From positions 77,477 to 141,476 of the forward strand of contig DKPS01000051.1 of assembly GCA_002471345.1 (NCBI GenBank): a DNA stretch of 64,000 bases, given 5' to 3'. Every line of letters begins with the position of its first letter. Positions within the stretch are counted from its first letter, which is position 1. The position numbers and the translations under genes were made by a program. The stretch comes from Saprospiraceae bacterium UBA7328. Lineage in GTDB: Bacteria; Bacteroidota; Bacteroidia; Chitinophagales; Saprospiraceae. The notes beneath the pieces were generated by a model. That model was given only the letters and a program-made list of their open reading frames with translations. It made no database searches and was not told the DNA's origin. Shown here one piece after another: positions 17,386 through 26,716 of this stretch.

Positions 17386-20300
17386 TTGAGAAATAAGTCA
17401 TACATCATCATATTCATTTCTGCACTAGTACTGATATCTTCCTGTGCTACTCAGAAAAAGAGAAGTGAATTGAGTTGGTTATCAAAGCGATACCACAATA
17501 TGACAGCCAAATATAATGGCTATTATAATGCAGATGTCATAATGGATGAGACTTTCCTGGCCATGGAAGCTGGGCATGAAGACAATTATAATCGGATTCT
17601 TCCTGTGTATCCATATGCTTCAATGGATAATCCTGAGACAGTCAAACTTGAATTGGATAGGGCGATTGAAAAAGTAACAAAAGTATCAAGGCTACATGAA
17701 TCGAGTAAATGGGTCGATGATTGTTATGTTCTAATGGGGAAGGCACAGTACTTACAGGGAAATTATGAGGCTGCCGAAGAAACATTCGAGTACTTCATCA
17801 ATAATTTTAATCCTAAAGATCCAAAATCAAGGCTTTACTCAGAAAAAGAACCTAGTAACAAGGCCAAAGCCAAACAAAGACAAAAGAAAGCTCAAGAAGC
17901 TAGAAAACAAAGACTTGATGAAAGAAAGGAAAAGGAAAAACAGAGAGAGGAGGAAATAAAAGAAAGGAAGAAGGCAGACAAACAGAGCAAGAGAGATAGA
18001 AACCAAAAGAAGAAGGATAGAGAGTCGAGTAAGTCTGACAAGGAAGCTGAAAAATCTGCAGAAGAAGAAAGAGAACAGAAAATAAAGGAAAGAGAGGCTG
18101 CAGTAAAAAATTCGAAAAAGCAGGATAAAGAAAAAGAACTCTCAGCAGAGGAGCGGAGAAAGCAAAGAATAAAGGAAAGGAATGATGCAATAAAGAATAG
18201 AAAGAAGGATTCAAAGAAGAAACCCAAAAAACAAACGAGAGAAGAGAGAGATGCTGCCAAGAAAGCTGCAGAGGATAAAAAAATAGCTGATAGAAAAGCC
18301 GCAGAAGAAAAACGGGAGGCGGAAAAATTAGAAAGACAAAGAAAAAGAGAAGAAGAAAAGCTTGCAGAAGAAAAAGCTAAGCAAGCTAAACAAGACGCTG
18401 AACAAAAAGAGAAGGAAAGAAAAGAGGAAGAAGAATTAAGAAAAAAGGAAGCCAAGCAAAAAGAGGAGAACAAAGAAAGTGATAAGAAGAAGAAAGATGA
18501 TGATTTAAAAGATAGGGCCAAAATTGGATTTTTAAAACATCAGCCTGCATATTATGAGGGAATGCTGTGGTTAGCCAAGACATACATAGAGAGAGAAAAC
18601 TATGTTCAAGCTAAATACTATATCAATAGAATTGAGGAGGAAGAAGAAAAGGGTGTACCAGCACATGTTATAAATGAAGTGCCTGTAGTTAGATCAGATC
18701 TTTTTATTAGACAGAGAAGTTATAGCAATGCAATAGATCCACTCAGGCAGTCTATTGAGAATACAAAGGATAGAGGCCTTAAGGCACGATATGCATTCAT
18801 TCTCGCTCAGATTCATCAATTGAGTGGAAATGCTCAAGATGCGGCAAATGCTTTTGCACAAGTTGAAAAGTTCAGTAGAGATTACGACATGAATCTTAAT
18901 GCAAGGCTGAATCAAGTGAAAAACGAGTGGGCTAGTGGAGGTGCAAATTATGACCCTACGATCAAAAAGCTCAATAGAATGGAGCGTGATAAGAAAAATT
19001 TGGGTTACGAAGGTGCAATATTTTTTACTAGAGCTGAGATCAAACAAGCCAATGGTGATGAATCTGGAGCAGTAGAAGATTTTCAAAAAGCACTTAGTGC
19101 AAGTGTATCTAATATAAATACAATTGAGAGCTATTATAGATTAGCCAGCTTGTATTATGGATTAGAGGACTATGTTCAGGCTAAATCTTATTTTGATAGC
19201 ACTGCTGCGACTATGCCTAAAAGAGATGATAGATATGATGAAGTCCAAAGAAATTCTACAAACCTTAAAGAGATAGCTAAGAATATTTACATTATTGAAA
19301 AACAAGACAGTCTGTTGAAGTTAGGGCAGATGTCGAAAGAAGAATTACAGCAATATGCACTTGACATTGTAGAGGCTAGAGAAAAAGCAGCTGAAGAAGC
19401 TAATAGAGTGACTGCGGGGACTCCACCACCAGCAACTACGGCAGGTGGTACTAGTAAGTTTTTTGCGTATAACAATAGGTCTGTACAAAAAGGAAAAAAT
19501 TCATTCGGTAATAAATGGGGAGATAGACTATTGGAAGATGATTGGAGAAGATCTAATAAACAATCAGGAGGAGTTGTAGAAACCGAAGAAGTACAAACCC
19601 TTGCAGAACTTGATAGTGATCGCGCAAAAGAGATTGAGAAAATATTAAGAGAGATACCAAAAAATAAAAGGGAAAAAGAGAATGCTAACTCAAAATTAGA
19701 GAAAGCATATTTTGACTTAGGTATTGGATACAGGAATTATATCAAAAATTATAGAAAGTCAACAGAGTCACTAAATATCTATGTCACTCAATTTCCAGAA
19801 GGCGAAAATTTAGTTGACGCTTATTACTATCTATATATTAATGCTAAAGACCTAGGCCTCAGTGCTGATGAGCAGCGATATTTTGATATAATTACTACAC
19901 GCTATCCTGAAAGTGACTATTCCAAAGTATTGAAAGATCCATCATTCGCCAAAGAATTGATGACTGAGGAAAGAAAAATATCTAGAGCTTATGACCAGGC
20001 ATTTTATAATTTTGAAAATGCCGAATTTCAAAAAGCTTATGATCAGATAAAGAAAGCCAAGACTGATTTTGGAAAAAATCATGATATGATGTCAAAATAT
20101 GATCTTTTAGAGGCAATGTGTTTAGGTAATGTAGATGGAAAGGATGCTTATGTGAGCGCTCTGCGAAAAGTGATAATCAAGCACAATAATACTCCTGAAC
20201 AAACAAGAGCTAGAGAAATGCTAAGGTTTTTGAAAGGAGATTCAGAAGCTTTTGAAGGAGAAATAACTACTGAAGATATTCAAGGCTTTACTCAGGAAGA

Positions 20301-20670
20301 TGATAAGTTGCACTATATCATAGTCGCATTGTTTGAGGCTGATGGTAATACTGTAAATCAGGCTAAGAATTCAATAAATAAGTACAATCAGGCTAACCAT
20401 AAAGACAAGAGAATAAGGTCGACTTCTATCTATCTGAATCAACAGAAGAAAACTCATTTGATTCTATTGAGAAGGTTTGAAAATAAAAATGTGTCTTTGG
20501 ATTATTTCTCTCAGATCACTAAAGATTCAGATGATTTCTTAGATCCTGGAGTTTATCAATATGATCTCTTCTCTGTAAACCAGAAAAACTACAGAGAGAT
20601 AGTGAAACAAAAATCTACCAGATCTTATCGATTATTCTTTGATACCTATTATTTGGACGGAGACAAATAA
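17386..20670 (+). CDS. porW: Type IX secretion / gliding lipoprotein PorW (SprE) family
   Basis: This 1094-residue TPR lipoprotein begins at TTG; no ATG precedes the signal peptide, whose lipobox SSCAT places Cys20 at the mature end. The conserved opening YHNMTAKYNGYYNADV and the TPR-rich body (about 380-1000) match SprE/PorW, which helps link the inner-membrane T9SS motor to the outer-membrane translocon. Between about residues 145 and 377 there is a very Lys/Glu/Arg-rich, probably coiled-coil insert that splits an early TPR. The gene lies between an M23 protease and a bactofilin operon, a neighbourhood that links secretion and cell-envelope shape. Confidence 0.85.
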   Translation: MRNKSYIIIFISALVLISSCATQKKRSELSWLSKRYHNMTAKYNGYYNADVIMDETFLAMEAGHEDNYNRILPVYPYASMDNPETVKLELDRAIEKVTKVSRLHESSKWVDDCYVLMGKAQYLQGNYEAAEETFEYFINNFNPKDPKSRLYSEKEPSNKAKAKQRQKKAQEARKQRLDERKEKEKQREEEIKERKKADKQSKRDRNQKKKDRESSKSDKEAEKSAEEEREQKIKEREAAVKNSKKQDKEKELSAEERRKQRIKERNDAIKNRKKDSKKKPKKQTREERDAAKKAAEDKKIADRKAAEEKREAEKLERQRKREEEKLAEEKAKQAKQDAEQKEKERKEEEELRKKEAKQKEENKESDKKKKDDDLKDRAKIGFLKHQPAYYEGMLWLAKTYIERENYVQAKYYINRIEEEEEKGVPAHVINEVPVVRSDLFIRQRSYSNAIDPLRQSIENTKDRGLKARYAFILAQIHQLSGNAQDAANAFAQVEKFSRDYDMNLNARLNQVKNEWASGGANYDPTIKKLNRMERDKKNLGYEGAIFFTRAEIKQANGDESGAVEDFQKALSASVSNINTIESYYRLASLYYGLEDYVQAKSYFDSTAATMPKRDDRYDEVQRNSTNLKEIAKNIYIIEKQDSLLKLGQMSKEELQQYALDIVEAREKAAEEANRVTAGTPPPATTAGGTSKFFAYNNRSVQKGKNSFGNKWGDRLLEDDWRRSNKQSGGVVETEEVQTLAELDSDRAKEIEKILREIPKNKREKENANSKLEKAYFDLGIGYRNYIKNYRKSTESLNIYVTQFPEGENLVDAYYYLYINAKDLGLSADEQRYFDIITTRYPESDYSKVLKDPSFAKELMTEERKISRAYDQAFYNFENAEFQKAYDQIKKAKTDFGKNHDMMSKYDLLEAMCLGNVDGKDAYVSALRKVIIKHNNTPEQTRAREMLRFLKGDSEAFEGEITTEDIQGFTQEDDKLHYIIVALFEADGNTVNQAKNSINKYNQANHKDKRIRSTSIYLNQQKKTHLILLRRFENKNVSLDYFSQITKDSDDFLDPGVYQYDLFSVNQKNYREIVKQKSTRSYRLFFDTYYLDGDK

Positions 20671-20675
20671 TTTCA

Positions 20676-21062
20676 CTAAGCTTTTCTGAAGGCTCTGTCT
20701 AAATAATATACTTCCATTGTCATGTAGTAAACATAGATTACAACGAACTCTATTACATGCCATGGAGTGATTTCCGTTAATAATTCTTTCAAAATAATCA
20801 TCCATATTATTCCGAAAACAATCCTTACCAGCCCCATTGTTCTGGTCAGAAACATCAATTCAGTGTCCTTACTATTTTTGTCAGGGGTTATTGCTTTCCA
20901 AATAACAAACAGTGTAATAGAAAAAAAGGAAATAGATGTGACTAGGTTGTTTATCAGAGAAGAAGACTGATTGAACAGCAAACCAATAAGAAAGGTAACA
21001 CCAATGATCAATACATTCCCAGCAACAATATTAAGGATCAACCTAAGAGGAAGGGCGCTCAC
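20676..21062 (-). CDS. Small membrane protein coupled to AtpZ
   Basis: The frame starts at GTG 21062, overlapping the AtpZ stop (GTGA), so translation is coupled. The 128 residues form four likely membrane helices (about 10-27, 35-55, 73-92 and 100-118). In other Bacteroidota a small membrane protein in this position lies between AtpZ and the ATP synthase a-subunit gene; here no atpB follows, because the convergent PorW gene ends 6 bp away. The function is not established; a helper in F0 assembly or Mg/Ca uptake is a guess from context. Confidence 0.7.
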   Translation of the reverse strand: MSALPLRLILNIVAGNVLIIGVTFLIGLLFNQSSSLINNLVTSISFFSITLFVIWKAITPDKNSKDTELMFLTRTMGLVRIVFGIIWMIILKELLTEITPWHVIEFVVIYVYYMTMEVYYLDRAFRKA

Positions 21063-21238
21063 TTGTTTCTTTCTAAATCTTTAATTAATCTATAGAAGTA
21101 AACCCCTGCAAAAAGTAGTAGCCCGAATATTGTAAAATATGGCTGAGGTGTATCTAGTTGTTCATCCAATTTCATACCAATGAAAATACCTAAACCAAAA
21201 TATACAAGCATCTGAAATGCCATTCCAGCATATTTCAA
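21059..21238 (-). CDS. atpZ: AtpZ/AtpI family protein
   Basis: This short frame ends KDLERNK at TGA 21059-21061. It shows the AtpZ pattern: KYAGMAFQM, a first helix with GLGIFIGMKLDE, then PYFTIFGLLLFAGVYFYRLIKDL as a second helix. No ATG lies before the conserved KYAG segment. TTG at 21238 gives 59 residues and is the start used here; ATG 21223 would drop five conserved-looking residues, and the open frame continues to the bactofilin stop. AtpZ proteins sit beside F1F0 ATP synthase genes and aid ring assembly or magnesium supply. It is downstream of bactofilin and overlaps the next gene by 4 bp. Confidence 0.75.
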   Translation of the reverse strand: MKYAGMAFQMLVYFGLGIFIGMKLDEQLDTPQPYFTIFGLLLFAGVYFYRLIKDLERNK

Positions 21239-21270
21239 ATAAGAATTATGTGTTCTTTCTTGCTTGATGA

Positions 21271-21708
21271 CTATGCTGCTTCTTCAGTTGCAAGAACCGG
21301 TGTGTTCTTCTTGGTAGTAGTCATGGTGGATGTAGAATTTGTTTGGCCCATATTACAACTTACATTGAATACAGCTCCTGATTCTACATTTAGCTTATCT
21401 GTGGCTATATCACCATCTATAATAGCTGAATCCTTCACCTGCAATAGTTCTTTTACAACTATCTTTCCTCTGATCTCTCCTTCTATTAGTGCATTGTTAC
21501 ACTCTATATCCCCAACAATCTTTCCTCTTTCGCCTAAAATGAGTTTTCCTCTACAAAATAGGTTGCCTTTGATTTCTCCATCGATTCTGATGTCTGAATC
21601 TGCATTTATGGTGCCTTCTACAGAAGTGCCTTCCCCTATGCTATTCACAGATGAAGAATAGGATGCGGACGTTGAAGATGAGTTACTTTTCTCTTTGTTA
21701 CTGAACAT
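21271..21708 (-). CDS. Bactofilin (polymer-forming cytoskeletal protein)
   Basis: The 145-residue protein has a Ser-rich flexible N-terminus (1-25), a central right-handed beta-helix of short hydrophobic repeats (about 28-115: GTSVEGTINADSDIRIDG, GKLILGERGKIVGDI, ALIEGEIRGKIVV, AIIDGDI) and a disordered tail. Bactofilins polymerise without nucleotide and recruit cell-wall enzymes. Here the likely partner is the M23 protease at 16387. It is the first gene of a three-gene unit with AtpZ and a small membrane protein. Confidence 0.93.
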   Translation of the reverse strand: MFSNKEKSNSSSTSASYSSSVNSIGEGTSVEGTINADSDIRIDGEIKGNLFCRGKLILGERGKIVGDIECNNALIEGEIRGKIVVKELLQVKDSAIIDGDIATDKLNVESGAVFNVSCNMGQTNSTSTMTTTKKNTPVLATEEAA

Positions 21709-21863
21709 TCTCTTATTGGTTAGAAATGAATAAAAATGATATCACTGACTTTAGAGAAATATTAATTCTAAAGTCCCTTAGTCTATTATGGTGACAATAT
21801 ATAGAGAACGCAGGAAAGGCATTACTCTTATGTGGAATTTTTCAAAATTTTAAACCAGAAAAT

Positions 21864-21895
21864 AAAAAAAGCCAACTCCGTGCGGAATTGGCTTT
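21864..21895 (-). terminator. Terminator after the PorP/SprF gene
   Basis: AGCCAACTCC and GGAATTGGCT pair with a single mismatch around GTGC. Read on the minus strand, the stem is followed by a run of seven T. It lies 29 bp after the stop codon of the PorP/SprF gene. Confidence 0.85.
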
Positions 21896-21923
21896 ATCTA
21901 TATTATTTGATTGATTTGATTTC

Positions 21924-22988
21924 TTAAAAAGTCGGACAGTAGACTCCTCTATTTTCATTACCACAGAATAGATATACCACTGATAGCTCAAATGAACCAT
22001 TTGCGGAGCTTCCTGTAGCAAGTTCACTTATGTTATAATCATAAGAAAAGCCTATACCATAATTACCAGTTTCAAATCTTGTAGCAAGAATAATGGCATC
22101 AGAATGAAGCGAAGTTGTAAACTGATTTGTACCACCGGGTACTGCTTCAACTTGTTGTCCTAGTCTATACCATAACCCAAACTGTATAAATTGATTAGAT
22201 CGAGATCCATCTATTGCCAGCCTTACTGAAGACCCAGCGTTGATTTCCATATGTGGCCCTTGATCCAAATATATTATGTTAGGAAGAATACTCATTTTCT
22301 TTGTTACAGCTAATTCTCCACCTGCATGTACAGTAAGTCTTGAAAAAAGACTTTCCTGCGCACCTAAGAAAGAGACATTTGGCTGATTTAAGTGATGCAT
22401 AGCAGCACCTGCATAAAAGCTATTCTTATCTATAGTGGCAAACCACATTAATCCTCCCGAGAGATCAGGATATAAAAAATTGTTGTCTTGTATGATTTCA
22501 GGACTTCCAGATGATGGATCGAATACTCCACCAGAAACTTGTGAAGGCCATCTAAGGTCTCCTTGACTTACTCTTCTTTGAGTCATTCCTCCTTCTGCTC
22601 CCGCAACAATATAATGCGAGTTGTTTCTGCTCCCAGCTATTTTTTTACTAAATGAAAAAGAAAGCTTTGCTTGTCTTGTTCCAAATCTAGATGCTCCTGC
22701 GACATCTGCCCAAAGCGTTCCTCCTACACCAAAATAATCCGTCTGGCCAACAGCCATTTTTCGATCATATGATACTGAGTAAGTATTATATGCATTGGAA
22801 CCCAATACTGCTGCCCATTGATTTCTATAATTGGCCACAATTCTTTGCGAACAATTCATCACACCTGTCATAGCAGGATTGAGATTCAATGGTGATTGGT
22901 AGAATTGTGAAAAGTGAATATCCTGAGCATCAACAGATCCTATGGAAAGCGCGATCACAAAAGTGCAAAGCAGATGTTTTATTCTCAT
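21924..22988 (-). CDS. PorP/SprF family type IX secretion outer-membrane protein
   Basis: The 354-residue protein has a signal peptide (1-21, ending VDAQD) and the family hallmark HFSQFYQSPLNLNPAMTG directly after it. The rest alternates in the manner of a beta barrel. PorP/SprF proteins sit in the outer membrane; SprF is needed to export the SprB adhesin, and PorP works in the PorKLMNP machinery. As it is not next to PorKLMN genes, it is more likely one of the many accessory SprF-type copies. The start is ATG 22988, and the gene is a single transcript with its own terminator. Confidence 0.9.
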   Translation of the reverse strand: MRIKHLLCTFVIALSIGSVDAQDIHFSQFYQSPLNLNPAMTGVMNCSQRIVANYRNQWAAVLGSNAYNTYSVSYDRKMAVGQTDYFGVGGTLWADVAGASRFGTRQAKLSFSFSKKIAGSRNNSHYIVAGAEGGMTQRRVSQGDLRWPSQVSGGVFDPSSGSPEIIQDNNFLYPDLSGGLMWFATIDKNSFYAGAAMHHLNQPNVSFLGAQESLFSRLTVHAGGELAVTKKMSILPNIIYLDQGPHMEINAGSSVRLAIDGSRSNQFIQFGLWYRLGQQVEAVPGGTNQFTTSLHSDAIILATRFETGNYGIGFSYDYNISELATGSSANGSFELSVVYLFCGNENRGVYCPTF

Positions 22989-23431
22989 CAGGGCTTATTT
23001 TCCTTTTAGTTATTTTAAGGACAACTACTTATGAACGTCTTTGTATCTGGTATTATTAAGGATAAATCTATTTTTTTGAAAATAAATTGCTTCCTCTTCT
23101 CTAGGTTGATCTCTAACAGTCTATAAGAGTTGTAACTTCTCTGTTCATTAGAAACAAGAATTAAGCCTAACATTCATATTACAAGTAGTTATCAACTATC
23201 AATATGACTTTATGTAAGTTAGTTTACATTTCTTGTAAATTGAGAGCAAACCGAGTATTCCATTCATAAATGAGATGTTTTTTACTAATTATTGTATTTA
23301 GACTAAAATTTTGTCATCCATTGAATATGTCAAATATTTTGCATTATTTCTTCTAATAGCCTAATTTACAGCCCCTTCAATTAACCTGGCTTTTCAATTT
23401 TATTTTCAAAACACGTCATAAAAATCAACTG
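22989..23431. other. Divergent intergenic region
   Basis: These 443 bases separate the PorP/SprF gene (-) from the BNR-repeat gene (+). They are very AT-rich and must hold both promoters. I found no exact TAnnTTTG element, no clear palindrome and no reading frame above about 31 codons. Confidence 0.5.
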
Positions 23432-26400
23432 ATGAAAAAACTATTCATTGTTTTAATTACTAGCCTATTGGCCTTCTCACTCACCAGTCAAGGATTGCCA
23501 ATAGAGGAATCCACTTTTTCTGGATTTAATTTAAGAAATGTAGGCCCATCATTCACATCAGGAAGAATAGCTGATGTTGCTATTCATCCTGACAATCAAA
23601 ATTTATGGTATGTTGCTGTAGGATCGGGTGGAGTATGGAAAACTGAAAATGCAGGAACCACATGGACACCCATTTTTGATGATCAATCGGTCTATTCTAC
23701 CGGGTGTATAGTTCTAGATCCTCAAAATCCTAATGTGGTTTGGCTAGGAACTGGAGAAAATGTGGGTGGAAGACATGTAGCTTTTGGTGATGGAATTTAT
23801 AAAAGTGAAGATGGGGGAAAGACTTGGAAGAATAAAGGGTTAACGAAATCTGAACATCTTTCAGAGATTATTGTCCATCCAGGAAACAGTGATGTCATAT
23901 GGGTGGCTGCTCAAGGTCCCCTTTGGAGTAAAGGAGGAGAAAGAGGATTATATAAATCAACAGATGGAGGAACAACCTGGAGGAAAACATTAGGAAATGC
24001 TGAGTGGACAGGAGTAACAGATATTGTTATAGATCCTAGAAATCCCGATTTGCTTTATGCAGCGACATGGGATAGACATAGAACAGTGGCGGCATATATG
24101 GGAGGAGGTCCTGGATCTGGAATTCACCGATCCACCGATGGTGGAGAGACCTGGACTGAATTGACTAATGGTATTCCAAAATCGAATTTGGGAAAGATAG
24201 GACTAGCCATCTCTCCTCAAAAGCCAGATGAAGTATATGCAGCCATAGAATTAGATAGAACTAAAGGAGGTATTTATAAGTCGTGGGATAGAGGATCCAG
24301 TTGGACGAAACAATCTGATGCAGTATCTGGAGCAACAGGACCTCATTATTACCAAGAGCTTTATGCTGATCCACACGTATATGATAAAATCTATTTGGCG
24401 AATAATAGAATCATTGTCTCCGATAATGGAGGTAAAGATTATTACTCCATGAGTGAAAATAAGAAGCACTCTGACAACCATGCTGTTGAATTTACAGACG
24501 ATCCAAATTTCATTATGGTAGGTAGTGATGGTGGATTATATGTATCTCATGATAAGACAAAGCACTGGAGATTTATCGATAACATGCCTATCACTCAATA
24601 CTATAAAGTAGCAGTAGATGATAGAGAACCTTTCTACCATATTTTTGGTGGTACTCAAGACAATGGATCTCATGGAGGACCTTCTCAGACAGATAATAAT
24701 CATGGAGTTAGAAATGCAGATTGGTATAAAACTTTAGGAGCTGATGGTCATCAATCGGCAACAGAACCAGGCAATCCTGATATTATATACGCTGAAACGC
24801 AGCAAGGAGGGATGCATAGAATTGATCTTGCTACTGGGGAACAGGTCAGAATTCAGCCTACAGAAAATTTAGGTGAAGACTATGAAAGATTTAATTGGGA
24901 TGCTCCTATTATAGTAAGCCCACATAACCCTGCCCGTATTTATTTTGCATCTCAGAGAGTTTGGAGATCTGATAATAGAGGGGATGAATGGACAGCTATA
25001 TCAGGTGATTTGACCAAAAATCAAGAACGAATCACTTTGCCAATCATGGGAAGACAGCAAAGCTGGGATAATCCATGGGATGTTGGAGCAATGTCTAATT
25101 ACAACAGTATATCATCACTTTCTGAATCCGCAATTAAGGCTGGACTTATATATGCCGGTACTGATGATGGGATTATACAAATGACAGAAAATGACGGGGC
25201 CACATGGACTAAGATTTTAGTAAGTAAGTTGCCTGGAGTGCCTGCCACAGCTTTTGTTAATGATATTAAAGCTGATCTTCACGATGAGAATACTGTATAT
25301 GTTTCTTTGGATAATCATAAATATGGAGATTTCAGTCCTTATATCTATAAGAGCGTAGATAAAGGAAGAACCTGGAAATCCCTTAAATCAAACCTTCCTG
25401 CAAAGACTATGGTTTGGAGAATGGTTCAAGATCATGTAGACGCCAATCTATTGTTCTTAGCCACTGAATTTGGGATTTACTTTTCTCAAAATAGTGGTGG
25501 AAAATGGGTTAAGCTTAAAGGGTCACCTACTATAGCATTTAGAGATTTGGCAATTCAGAAAAGAGAAAATGATTTAATTGGGGCATCATTCGGAAGGAGT
25601 TTCTTTATTCTTGATGATTATTCTCCGCTAAGGTCTATTTCTTCAGAAAGCCTGAAAGCAGAAGCCGCTATATATCCTATAGCTGATGCAGATTGGTACA
25701 TTCCAAGATCAATTATTGGGTCTGAAGGGCATCAACATTATGCTGCTGACAATCCAGAATTTGGAGCTGTGATTACTTATCATATTAATAAGGAATACAA
25801 ATCCCTGAAGTCAATGAGGAAGGATAAAGAGAAAAAACTGAATAAGTCTAAACAAAATGTCCCATTCCCTGGATGGGATGCTATTGATTCAGAGAACAAC
25901 GAAGAGGGAGCAAAAGTTTGGCTGGTTATATCGGATGGTGATGGAGAGATTGTGAGAAAAATAAAGGCAAAAAATAAGAAAGGTGTTCATCGTAAAGCAT
26001 GGGACTTAAGATATGCAGGAGATCGAACGATAAGACCAGGAGCAAGAACTCAAAGTTCAGCAAGGTTCAGAAGATGGACGAGAGGACTATTAGCAGGCCC
26101 TGGAAGTTATTCTGTTTCGATAGTAGAGGAACATAATGGTAGTGCAATTACATTAGCAGGCCCAGAATCATTTAATGTTGTACCACTCAGAAAGAGCACT
26201 TTAGATTCAGGTGCTAGCCCAGATGAGTATACTGCATTTGCAAAGAGAATGAGATCTGCAAGATCTACTATGTCATCAATTAGTTATGAAGTAGATCATG
26301 GAGTAGGAGTAATAAATGCTATGTTAACTGCACTAGATCGAACTGCCACGGCGCCAGGAAGTGATTTAGGAAAAGAGATCAGATCTGCTAAGTCAGCTCT

Positions 26401-26671
26401 TATTGCTATACAAAAAGGCTTAGAAGGTAATGCATCAAAGGATGAGATAGGAGAAAGAAATAACAACGGCATTCAGTCAAAACTGTCAGCTGCAAATGCG
26501 GGACTTTCTACTACATATGGGCCTACTGCATTACATACAAAGAGTATGGATGAAGCGGAAAGTGGGCTACCTGTATTAAAATCTAAAGTTGATGCTATTG
26601 TCGGTAAAACAATTCCTGATTTGATTCAAAAATTGAAAGCTGTAGGAGCACCTTATATACAAGGATATTAA
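23432..26671 (+). CDS. Secreted BNR/sortilin-like beta-propeller protein
   Basis: This 1079-residue protein starts with a signal peptide (1-19). Residues about 25-740 form repeated propeller blades with Asp-box-like motifs (TENAGTTWTP, SEDGGKTWKN, STDGGTTWRK, STDGGETWTE, SVDKGRTWKS). Such VPS10/BNR-like proteins, opening LRNVGPSFTSGRIADVAI, are frequent in Bacteroidota secretomes, but no catalytic function is established. The C-terminal 300 residues are helical with a Lys-rich linker and lack a clear T9SS sorting domain. It lies 45 bp upstream of the penicillin acylase gene, so the two probably share a transcript. Confidence 0.85.
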   Translation: MKKLFIVLITSLLAFSLTSQGLPIEESTFSGFNLRNVGPSFTSGRIADVAIHPDNQNLWYVAVGSGGVWKTENAGTTWTPIFDDQSVYSTGCIVLDPQNPNVVWLGTGENVGGRHVAFGDGIYKSEDGGKTWKNKGLTKSEHLSEIIVHPGNSDVIWVAAQGPLWSKGGERGLYKSTDGGTTWRKTLGNAEWTGVTDIVIDPRNPDLLYAATWDRHRTVAAYMGGGPGSGIHRSTDGGETWTELTNGIPKSNLGKIGLAISPQKPDEVYAAIELDRTKGGIYKSWDRGSSWTKQSDAVSGATGPHYYQELYADPHVYDKIYLANNRIIVSDNGGKDYYSMSENKKHSDNHAVEFTDDPNFIMVGSDGGLYVSHDKTKHWRFIDNMPITQYYKVAVDDREPFYHIFGGTQDNGSHGGPSQTDNNHGVRNADWYKTLGADGHQSATEPGNPDIIYAETQQGGMHRIDLATGEQVRIQPTENLGEDYERFNWDAPIIVSPHNPARIYFASQRVWRSDNRGDEWTAISGDLTKNQERITLPIMGRQQSWDNPWDVGAMSNYNSISSLSESAIKAGLIYAGTDDGIIQMTENDGATWTKILVSKLPGVPATAFVNDIKADLHDENTVYVSLDNHKYGDFSPYIYKSVDKGRTWKSLKSNLPAKTMVWRMVQDHVDANLLFLATEFGIYFSQNSGGKWVKLKGSPTIAFRDLAIQKRENDLIGASFGRSFFILDDYSPLRSISSESLKAEAAIYPIADADWYIPRSIIGSEGHQHYAADNPEFGAVITYHINKEYKSLKSMRKDKEKKLNKSKQNVPFPGWDAIDSENNEEGAKVWLVISDGDGEIVRKIKAKNKKGVHRKAWDLRYAGDRTIRPGARTQSSARFRRWTRGLLAGPGSYSVSIVEEHNGSAITLAGPESFNVVPLRKSTLDSGASPDEYTAFAKRMRSARSTMSSISYEVDHGVGVINAMLTALDRTATAPGSDLGKEIRSAKSALIAIQKGLEGNASKDEIGERNNNGIQSKLSAANAGLSTTYGPTALHTKSMDEAESGLPVLKSKVDAIVGKTIPDLIQKLKAVGAPYIQGY

Positions 26672-26716
26672 GAATTGGCTTGACATTGTTATCTTAAGCC
26701 CTAGAAAAAGATAGCG

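Noticed and set aside
17892..18521. Long antisense frame rich in Ser, Phe and Leu (209 codons)
   Set aside because: It is the reverse complement of the purine-rich Lys/Glu stretch of PorW; the composition bias removes stop codons from the opposite strand. It has no start-region signals or recognisable domain.
21248..21661. Plus-strand frame of 137 codons opposite the bactofilin gene
   Set aside because: It is opposite the clear bactofilin repeats and its Ser/Pro-rich product mirrors the repeat periodicity.
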